Below, one piece after another: positions 42,705 through 48,870 of a DNA stretch of 48,870 nt. Each line of letters starts with the position of its first letter. Position 1 is the first letter of the stretch. A program made the translations under genes and the position numbers. Under the pieces are notes generated by a model. That model saw nothing but the letters and a program-made list of their open reading frames with translations, was not told the DNA's origin and ran no database searches. The DNA is from Christensenellaceae bacterium OttesenSCG-928-K19 (GTDB taxonomy: Bacteria > Bacillota > Clostridia > Christensenellales > Christensenellaceae): positions 1 to 48,870 of the forward strand of contig JAJDHD010000017.1 in assembly GCA_030266015.1 (NCBI GenBank), in the 5' to 3' direction.

Positions 42705-44345
42705 ATGGCAAAGGAAAAAAACTTTATTGAAGAGATTATAGAAGCCGATCTTGCAAGCGGCAGGGAAAAGGAAGTGGTGACGCGCTTCCCCCCCGAGCCG
42801 AATGGGTACCTACATTTGGGGCACGCAAAGGCGATTGCTTTAAATTTTGGGCTGGCACAGGAATATAACGGCAAGTGCAACCTGCGCTTCGATGACACAA
42901 ATCCGCTCAAAGAGGACGACGAATATGTCCGCGCCATTAAAGAGGATATCAAATGGCTGGGGTATGACTGGGCGGAGGAATGCTATGGCTCAGATTATTT
43001 TGAGTATATGTATGAAAAAGCGATGGTGCTTGTAGAAAAAGGGCTTGCCTATGTGGACGACCTCACTGCGGAGGAGATGCGTGAATATCGCGGAACACTT
43101 ACGTCGCCCGGCAAGGAAAGCCCACACAGAAACCGCACGATAGAAGAAAATATAGACTTGTTTAAGCGCATGAGGGCAGGCGAATTCAAGGATGGGGAGA
43201 AAATTCTCCGCGCAAAAATCGACATGGCTTCGGGCAATCTTAACATGCGCGACCCGGCGGTTTTCCGTGTGGTACATGCCGCACACCACCGCACGGGTGA
43301 CAACTGGTGCATCTATCCTATGTATGACTTTGCGCACCCGCTGGAGGATGTGCGTGAAGGCATCACACATTCGCTGTGCACGCTGGAGTTTGAAGACCAT
43401 CGCCCGCTTTACGACTGGTTTGTTCAGAATACGGATGCGGAATGCACACCGCACCAATATGAGTTTGCGCGGCTGAACCTCACCAACACTGTGATGAGCA
43501 AGCGGTATTTGAAGCAGCTCGTGGATGACGGTGTTGTTTCTGGCTGGGATGATCCCAGGATGCCCACGCTTTCGGGCATACGCCGACGCGGTTATACGCC
43601 GGCATCTATCCGTGATTTTTGTGAGCGTATTGGTGTGGCAAAGGCAAATTCCGTGGTGGATGTCCGCCTGCTGGAGCACTGTGTGCGCGAGGATTTGAAC
43701 GCCCACGCAAAGCGCATTATGGCTGTGCTGGATCCAGTGAAGCTGACGATAGAGAACTATCCTGATGGTAAAACGGAAACGCTTCAGGCGCAGGACCTGC
43801 CGGACAGCGACAAGACCCATGACATGCCTTTTTCCAAGCATCTGTATATTGAGCGCGGTGATTTTATGGAAGTGAAGCCTAACAACAAATATTTCCGCCT
43901 GTACGTTGGCGGCGAGGTGCGGCTGAAGAATGCATATATCATCAAATGCGAGCGCGTTGTGAAAGACAGCGCAGGGAATATAGAAGAAATTATTTGTACC
44001 TATGACGAGGAGAGCAAATCGGGCGGCGCGGGAGCGGGCCGCAAGGTGAAGGGTACATTGCACTGGGTAGAGCAGAACGCAGCCGTTACAGCAACAGCCC
44101 GCATCCTCGACTATCTGTTTGTGGAGGGGGAGGAAGAAGGGAAATATGTGCCAAACGAAAATTCCCTTACACTGATGGAAAACGTAAAAGCAGAGCCGGA
44201 AATATTGAAAGCGCAAAAAGGACAGCAGTTTCAGTTTATGCGGCAGGGGTATTTTAATGTGGATCCTGTGGATTCACAGGAAGGGAAACCGGTATTTAAT
44301 AAAATCGTCGGACTAAAAGACAGCTATCGTCCGCCACAGCAATAG
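42705..44345 (+). CDS. glnS: Glutaminyl-tRNA synthetase
   Basis: 546 residues from ATG 42705 behind AAGGTGGA. Class I synthetase that attaches glutamine to tRNA-Gln. The HIGH motif is [15 protein letters not shown], and the KMSKS motif is degenerate as VMSKR ([16 protein letters not shown]). Also present are [27 protein letters not shown] and the C-terminal anticodon-binding beta-barrels ([43 protein letters not shown]). A direct GlnRS means tRNA-Gln need not be charged through GatCAB. It is followed by a 2-hydroxyacid dehydrogenase gene (9 bases) and gltX, probably one operon. Confidence 0.96.
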   Translation: MAKEKNFIEEIIEADLASGREKEVVTRFPPEPNGYLHLGHAKAIALNFGLAQEYNGKCNLRFDDTNPLKEDDEYVRAIKEDIKWLGYDWAEECYGSDYFEYMYEKAMVLVEKGLAYVDDLTAEEMREYRGTLTSPGKESPHRNRTIEENIDLFKRMRAGEFKDGEKILRAKIDMASGNLNMRDPAVFRVVHAAHHRTGDNWCIYPMYDFAHPLEDVREGITHSLCTLEFEDHRPLYDWFVQNTDAECTPHQYEFARLNLTNTVMSKRYLKQLVDDGVVSGWDDPRMPTLSGIRRRGYTPASIRDFCERIGVAKANSVVDVRLLEHCVREDLNAHAKRIMAVLDPVKLTIENYPDGKTETLQAQDLPDSDKTHDMPFSKHLYIERGDFMEVKPNNKYFRLYVGGEVRLKNAYIIKCERVVKDSAGNIEEIICTYDEESKSGGAGAGRKVKGTLHWVEQNAAVTATARILDYLFVEGEEEGKYVPNENSLTLMENVKAEPEILKAQKGQQFQFMRQGYFNVDPVDSQEGKPVFNKIVGLKDSYRPPQQ

Positions 44346-44354
44346 GAGGCGGCA

Positions 44355-45311
44355 ATGAAGATTGTGGTGCTGGACGGCTACACCGAAAACCCAGGCGACC
44401 TCTCCTGGGAAGGACTGGAAGCACTGGGTGAGCTGACGGTGTGTGACCGCACGCCAAAGGATAAAATCATCGAGAGGATGCAGGGCGCGCAGGTAGTGTA
44501 TACCAACAAAACGCCTATTGACGCGCAAACGATCTGCGCCTGCCCCAACCTTCAGTTCATTGGATTGTTGTCAACGGGGTATAATGTGGTGGACGGGGAC
44601 GCCGCCACGGAATGTGGCATTACCGTGGCTAACATCCCGGGTTATAGCACAGATGCGGTGGCGCAGCTTGTGTTTGGGCTGTTGCTGGAGGTTTGCCATC
44701 ATGTAGGGCACCATTCGGATGTGGTGAAGGCTGGCAAATGGTCGGCAAATCCCGATTTCACGTTTTGGGATTACCCATTGATTGAGCTTAAGGGAAAAGC
44801 AATGGGAATCTTTGGCTTTGGAAGCATCGGGGCGCGTGTGGCGGAGGTTGCCAAGGCGTTTGGCATGGAGGTGCTTGCGCATACACGCACGCCCAAAGAG
44901 GGAATAGCAGGCGTGGAGTTTGTTTCGTGGGATGAACTGTTGCGGCGCGCGGATGTATTGAGCCTGCACGCACCGCTCACAGAGCAGACGAAGGACATAA
45001 TTAATAAGGATAGTATTGCCAAAATGAAGCACAGCGCAATATTGATCAACACGGCGCGCGGCCCATTGGTAAACGAAGCAGACTTGGCGGAGGCACTAGC
45101 AGCCGGAGGAATTTATGCGGCGGGGCTGGATGTGCTGGGGCAGGAGCCACCGGATGCGGGTAATCCGTTGTTTGGGCTTGCAAATGTGATTATAACACCT
45201 CACATTGCGTGGGCGGCAAAAGAGACGCGTGAAAGGCTGATGGATATTGCGGTGGAAAATTTGAAAATGTTTTTGAACGGCACGCCGCAAAACGTAGTGA
45301 ACGGGAAATGA
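44355..45311 (+). CDS. D-2-hydroxyacid dehydrogenase (glycerate/phosphoglycerate dehydrogenase-like)
   Basis: 318 residues, start behind ATAGGAGGCGG. NAD-binding domain with GIFGFGSIGARVAEVAKAFGMEV. Catalytic residues are visible: Arg in INTARGPLVNE, Glu in DVLGQEPPD and His in IITPHIAWAA. The family reduces 2-keto acids to D-2-hydroxy acids; this sequence is most like hydroxypyruvate reductase/glycerate dehydrogenase. It lies between glnS and gltX, an unusual place for a metabolic enzyme, with 9 bases to glnS and 10 to gltX. Confidence 0.93.
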   Translation: MKIVVLDGYTENPGDLSWEGLEALGELTVCDRTPKDKIIERMQGAQVVYTNKTPIDAQTICACPNLQFIGLLSTGYNVVDGDAATECGITVANIPGYSTDAVAQLVFGLLLEVCHHVGHHSDVVKAGKWSANPDFTFWDYPLIELKGKAMGIFGFGSIGARVAEVAKAFGMEVLAHTRTPKEGIAGVEFVSWDELLRRADVLSLHAPLTEQTKDIINKDSIAKMKHSAILINTARGPLVNEADLAEALAAGGIYAAGLDVLGQEPPDAGNPLFGLANVIITPHIAWAAKETRERLMDIAVENLKMFLNGTPQNVVNGK

Positions 45312-45321
45312 GGGACAGGAC

Positions 45322-46785
45322 ATGAAGGTGAGAACAAGGTTTGCGCCCAGCCCCACGGGCTATCTGCATATTGGTGGGCTGAGGACGGCGCTTTATGCAT
45401 ATCTTTATGCAAAAAAGAATGGCGGGGATTTTATTCTGCGCCTGGAGGATACCGACCGTGAGCGCTTGGTGGACCAGGCGGCGGAGATCATTTACCGCAC
45501 GTTGAAGGACACAGGCCTGCAGTATGACGAAGGGCCGGACATTGGCGGTTCGTTTGGGCCGTATGTGCAGTCCGATCGCAAAGGCCTGTATCAAAAATAT
45601 GCGGAGGAGCTTGTGCAAAAGGGCGCGGCATATTATTGCTTTTGCACAAAAGAACGGCTGGCAGAATTGCGGGAACAGTGTGAGAAAAGCAATGTTACCC
45701 CCAAATACGACAAGCATTGCATGAGTCTATCTCAAGAAGAGGTACAAAAACGGATCGAAGCGGGCGAGCCGTATGTGATTCGCCAAAACATACCTATAGA
45801 GGGCGAGACAGCATACCACGACATGGTATATGGTGAAATTACCGTGCCAAACAGCGATATGGAAGACAATATATTGCTGAAATCGGACGGCTATCCCACC
45901 TATAACCTTGCCAATGTGGTGGACGATCACCTGATGGAGATATCGCATGTAATCCGCGGCATCGAGTACCTTTCCAGTACGCCGAAATACAACCTGCTTT
46001 ATGACGCGCTTGGGTGGAGTATTCCGGAATACATCCATCTGCCGCCTGTGATGCGCGACAAGCAAAACAAGCTTTCTAAGCGGCATGGCGATGCATCTTA
46101 TGAGGATTTTGTGCAAAAGGGATACCTGCCGCAGGCAGTTGTCAATTATATTGCGCTTCTTGGTTGGTCGCCGGCGGGGGAACAGGAAATTTTTTCGTTG
46201 GAAGAACTGGTGCAAGCATTTGATGTGAAGGGCATCAGCAAATCTCCTGCAATTTTCGATGTAGAGAAGCTAAAATGGATGAATGCGGAATATATTCGCG
46301 CGCTGCCGGAGGAAGACTACATCAAGCTGGCGATGCCATATCTGGAGCAGGTAATTGATGTGGAAAAGTTTGACCTGCCGCTGATTGCGCGCATTACACA
46401 GCAACGGTTAGAGGTTTTTGCCGACTTGCCGGAAAAGCTGGCTTTTCTTGCACAAATGCCGGAATATGAGACGGATCTATATAATCACAAAAAAATGAAG
46501 GTGACACCGGAGAGTGCGTTAGTATACTTGAAAGAAGCAAATCCAGTGCTGGAGAGCCTTGCGGAATTTACAGAGAGCTATATCCATGACGCAATGATGG
46601 AGCTGGTGCAAAAGCTGGGCATAAAGAATGGACAACTGCTATATCCCTTGAGGATTGCGATTACGGGAACAGCGGTGACGCCGGGCGGTGCGATAGAAAT
46701 TGCCGCTTTGCTGGGAAGGCATGAAACACTGGAACGGATGCGTATGAGCATAGATAAACTGGAAAGGGAACTGGGCAGGGTATAG
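45322..46785 (+). CDS. gltX: Glutamyl-tRNA synthetase
   Basis: 487 residues, near the usual 480-490. Class I synthetase charging tRNA-Glu. The HIGH motif is in FAPSPTGYLHIGGLRTAL, the KMSKS equivalent is KLSKRHGD, and a putative zinc site follows the CFC of YYCFCTKERLAELREQC with HC in KYDKHC. LEDTDRERLV and DGYPTYNLANVVDDHLMEISHVIRG are also typical. The C-terminal helical anticodon domain is complete. ATG 45322 follows a short GGGACAGG. It closes the operon, with a long hairpin terminator after it. Confidence 0.96.
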   Translation: MKVRTRFAPSPTGYLHIGGLRTALYAYLYAKKNGGDFILRLEDTDRERLVDQAAEIIYRTLKDTGLQYDEGPDIGGSFGPYVQSDRKGLYQKYAEELVQKGAAYYCFCTKERLAELREQCEKSNVTPKYDKHCMSLSQEEVQKRIEAGEPYVIRQNIPIEGETAYHDMVYGEITVPNSDMEDNILLKSDGYPTYNLANVVDDHLMEISHVIRGIEYLSSTPKYNLLYDALGWSIPEYIHLPPVMRDKQNKLSKRHGDASYEDFVQKGYLPQAVVNYIALLGWSPAGEQEIFSLEELVQAFDVKGISKSPAIFDVEKLKWMNAEYIRALPEEDYIKLAMPYLEQVIDVEKFDLPLIARITQQRLEVFADLPEKLAFLAQMPEYETDLYNHKKMKVTPESALVYLKEANPVLESLAEFTESYIHDAMMELVQKLGIKNGQLLYPLRIAITGTAVTPGGAIEIAALLGRHETLERMRMSIDKLERELGRV

Positions 46786-46838
46786 CGAGAAACACAGCGG
46801 GAAAAACAACGAAAACCCTATTGATCCCTCTGTAATAT

Positions 46839-46893
46839 AAAACCAGGGAATACTTTGGCAATGATAGCCTATCAGTATTCTCTGGTTTTATTA
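46839..46893 (+). terminator. Long hairpin terminator after gltX
   Basis: AAAACCAGGGAATACT (46839-46854) pairs with AGTATTCTCTGGTTTT (46874-46889), 16 bp with one G-U pair, across a 19-base loop, followed by T-rich sequence. It could also serve the convergent dehydrogenase gene on the other strand. Confidence 0.85.
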
Positions 46894-46992
46894 TTAGAAA
46901 GGAAAAAAAACGAATATATTAAGTCGAGTATATCCCCGACGGCCGGCAATAATTTTAAAACACGACGGCTCAAATTCGCTGCCAACAGTTTG

Positions 46993-47991
46993 CTAAAATC
47001 GGATAACCGCTTTTGTTACATCGTTTGCCTGTGCAATCACGGTATCAAAAGCATTCCCACATTCAGTAAAATCAAATTCATGAGATATGATTTTTTCCAC
47101 ATCAATCGCGCCGCTTGCAATTGCTGCAATTGCCGCGGGGTACAGATTTCGATAACGAAAAATTGATTTCAGTGTGATTTCCTTGAACATAACAGCGCCA
47201 AAATCATATGAAAATTCGCTCTCTGCCGCCATACCAACCAAAACCACCGTCCCGCCACGCTTAACATAATGCGGCGTATTTCGAATGGTTTTTACAGAGC
47301 CTGCGGTTTCAAATACAATGTCCGCGCCTGCGCCCCCATAAAACGTTTCGACTAAGCTGTCCACATCTTCGTTTAAGGCGTTTACCACATGTGTTGCCCC
47401 AAATTCATGAGCAAGTTTCAGCCTGTTGTCATAAAGATCCACAACCATGATATTTCCCGCACCGCTTGCTTTTGCGGCCAACAATGTCATCAGCCCAATA
47501 CAACCCGCACCCAATATAATACAGCTATCACCTAGCCTGACTTCTCCAAGCCGGGCGGCATGCATCCCTACTGCAAGCGGTTCCGCCAAAGCCCCCGCCT
47601 TTGTAGAAACATGCTCCGGAAGCTTGAAACACATATCGGCGGGATGCACCACATATTCTTGCAATACGCCTTGCACGGGAGGGGTAGCAAAGAATATAAC
47701 GTCGGGGCACAGGTTATACCTTCCGGATTTACAAAACTCACATTTTCCGCAGGTATATCCGGGCTCCAGTGCTACCCTGTCGCCTACTTTAAGGTTTTTC
47801 ACATCGGCGCCAATCTCTGTAACCGTGCCGGCACCCTCATGTCCCAAAACAAAATCGCCTTCTACTATATAGTCTGCAACCCTGCCAAATTCATAATAAT
47901 GCACATCTGATCCACAGACGCCACAATATTCTATTTTGATCAAAACCTGGCCTGCCCCAGGCTCTGGTTTTTGCGCCTCCCGCATTTTCAT
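46993..47991 (-). CDS. Zinc-dependent polyol/alcohol dehydrogenase (sorbitol or L-iditol dehydrogenase-like), short N-terminus
   Basis: 332 residues. Medium-chain dehydrogenase: catalytic zinc ligands in CGVCGSDVHYYE and GHEGAG, structural zinc Cys quartet CGKCEFCKSGRYNLC, coenzyme domain LGAGCIGLMTLLAAKASGAGNIMVVDL and a C-terminal ECGNAFDTVI helix. Polyol dehydrogenases are the closest pattern. The N-terminus looks clipped, as family members start about 10-15 residues earlier. No start codon lies further upstream in frame and no Shine-Dalgarno site precedes ATG 47991, so the gene may have lost its true start. It stands alone in an AT-rich region next to the integrated element. Confidence 0.85.
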   Translation of the reverse strand: MKMREAQKPEPGAGQVLIKIEYCGVCGSDVHYYEFGRVADYIVEGDFVLGHEGAGTVTEIGADVKNLKVGDRVALEPGYTCGKCEFCKSGRYNLCPDVIFFATPPVQGVLQEYVVHPADMCFKLPEHVSTKAGALAEPLAVGMHAARLGEVRLGDSCIILGAGCIGLMTLLAAKASGAGNIMVVDLYDNRLKLAHEFGATHVVNALNEDVDSLVETFYGGAGADIVFETAGSVKTIRNTPHYVKRGGTVVLVGMAAESEFSYDFGAVMFKEITLKSIFRYRNLYPAAIAAIASGAIDVEKIISHEFDFTECGNAFDTVIAQANDVTKAVIRF

Positions 47992-48506
47992 GCTTTTTTT
48001 AATGCATGAATCTTTTTGTGTAGGATTTTTGCTTGGTAGAGCAAGTGTGTTCGTGGTTACCTTTTGTTAAATCAAAAGATACGTCTCTTGCGCTCAATCA
48101 TTGTAGATAATAGTTGTGGTTTCATAGAAGGACATAATAAAAAACGGGATTAGTTATAATGGCGGCTGACGAGAATATTTTAGTTAGCATTTGGCGTTGC
48201 GTTAAACGAGTTTAAGAGTAGGGATATGGAAAAAAGGCTAACCATGTTGTTTAAAGAGATTGCAAAAAAAGAAGCTAATAATATTTGAAACATGGATTGA
48301 AAAGAACCAGAGACCTGCTTTGTAGTAACAATAGTTTTTGTGAGGCTTTAGTTTAATTACTTGTAACATTTCTGGCTATAATCTTTTTGTGGCTTTTAGA
48401 ATGTCCGAGATTCTGTCACGATACCGCAAAAAAGCAGAGATATATTTGATTAAATGGCAATATAGGAGTTTATTGATTTGGTAGAAATAAAAACGTTATA
48501 TTGCTG
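47992..48506. other. AT-rich intergenic region, no gene seen
   Basis: Short open frames only. The longest sensible one is a 20-codon stretch at 48226-48288 (MEKRLTMLFKEIAKKEANNI) behind a weak purine-rich site, which may be a relic. A small hairpin, CTTTTG/CAAAAG, lies near 48060-48077. Confidence 0.5.
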
Positions 48507-48535
48507 TTGACTTATGAAGGTAAGCATTGTATAAT
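48507..48535 (+). promoter_or_regulatory. Promoter of the initiator tRNA gene
   Basis: TTGACT (48507-48512), 17-base spacer, TATAAT (48530-48535), placed 39 bases before the tRNA. Confidence 0.85.
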
Positions 48536-48574
48536 AATAAAGCTGTCATTTGAGGCAGAATAGTAATTAGATAT

Positions 48575-48651
<77 letters not shown>

Positions 48652-48655
48652 AAAG

Positions 48656-48689
48656 AAAAGGCTTAACCATGCGGGTTACAGCCTTTTTT
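48656..48689 (+). terminator. tRNA terminator
   Basis: AAAAGGCT pairs with AGCCTTTT and inner TAACC pairs with GGTTA, with six T at the end. It begins 5 bases after the tRNA. Confidence 0.85.
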
Positions 48690-48752
48690 GTTTGGCTTTC
48701 ACCGTTTTTGGTTTGAGAATTATGAGGGTATTTCTAACCATTTTCTAACCAC

Positions 48753-48870
48753 TTATGTAGTAAACGCTTTTTCCATTGCATTTCCCATTTCTTTTTTCTT
48801 GTCCTCTGTAACATGGGCGTAAATGTTTGCAGTTGTCTGATAGCTTGCGTGCCCGAGCCAGATTTGTATT
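48753..48870 (-). CDS. Tyrosine-type site-specific integrase, 3' end only (runs off the window)
   Basis: Only the C-terminal 38 codons lie in the window. They read IQIWLGHASYQTTANIYAHV followed by a Lys/Glu-rich helix. This contains the conserved LGH box and the catalytic Tyr (in NIYAHV) of phage/ICE integrases. The stop codon is at 48753-48755. It is oriented so that the gene ends toward the tRNA-fMet gene, the normal position for an integrase at its attachment site. Two direct copies of TTTCTAACCA lie between them (48731 and 48742), possible arm-binding sites. Confidence 0.85.
   Translation of the reverse strand, partial: IQIWLGHASYQTTANIYAHVTEDKKKEMGNAMEKAFTT

Noticed and set aside
42990..44216. 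Minus-strand open frame (408 codons) opposite glnS
   Set aside because: Shadow of a well-conserved synthetase gene.
46855..47166. 103-codon frame after gltX
   Set aside because: It begins inside the terminator and runs over the 3' end of the dehydrogenase gene on the other strand.

Overview
The window looks like chromosomal DNA from an anaerobic Gram-positive bacterium of the class Clostridia (Bacillota). Base composition is near 50% GC, which would suit a group such as Christensenellales, but that placement is only a guess. The grounds are strong AGGAGG-type ribosome binding sites, consensus TTGACA-N17-TATAAT promoters, several lipobox lipoproteins, a YesM/YesN two-component pair, MsmX-type sugar ABC genes, a MerR-TipAS regulator and no outer-membrane genes.

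Layout. 1-8062 is accessory and partly decayed: a GGDEF diguanylate cyclase, a surface-anchored beta-propeller-like protein broken by a one-base frameshift, a zinc-ribbon membrane protein whose 3' end runs antisense into a truncated sigma-like gene of the conjugative-element type, an array of four strong palindromes, a small zinc-finger gene, a lipoprotein, and a mobilization protein made of two MobC-like halves with no relaxase beside it. 8108-18478 is a signalling block: a minus-strand operon (surface protein, 7TM histidine kinase, LytTR regulator) faces a plus-strand operon (two pseudo-receivers, small membrane proteins, a chagasin-like lipoprotein, an AIM24-family protein, a clostripain-family protease). 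The shared intergenic region holds a LytTR-style direct repeat next to the plus-strand -35 box and a terminator-like hairpin in the leader. An IS200 transposase relic follows.

18709-40710 is a large carbohydrate locus: L-fucose isomerase, a Gfo/Idh/MocA dehydrogenase, a DegT-fold aminotransferase homologue, a hydroxypyruvate-isomerase-like TIM barrel, a LacI regulator, an MttB-superfamily methyltransferase homologue, two uroporphyrinogen-decarboxylase-family (methyltransferase-type) proteins, a DUF4432 mutarotase-like protein, a complete CUT1 sugar ABC transporter with its ATPase, YesM/YesN, and a GH36 alpha-galactosidase. Four promoters in the locus carry the same LacI-type operator (TTAAC-NN-GTTWA) just downstream of the -10 box, and a fifth copy lies upstream of the second UroD/ABC operon, so the locus reads as one regulon. 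I infer uptake and breakdown of an alpha-galactoside or other glycoside carrying an O-methyl (or N-methyl) group. A methylated cyclitol or a methylated fucose would fit the enzyme set. No corrinoid protein is encoded in the window.

40909-46893 holds a MerR-TipAS regulator with a 19-bp-spacer promoter and a coupled hydrolase, a candidate three-way-junction RNA, and a glnS / D-2-hydroxyacid dehydrogenase / gltX cluster. 46993-48870 has a zinc alcohol/polyol dehydrogenase with a short N-terminus, an AT-rich gap, an initiator tRNA gene, and the 3' end of a tyrosine integrase pointing at that tRNA, which marks the edge of an integrated element.
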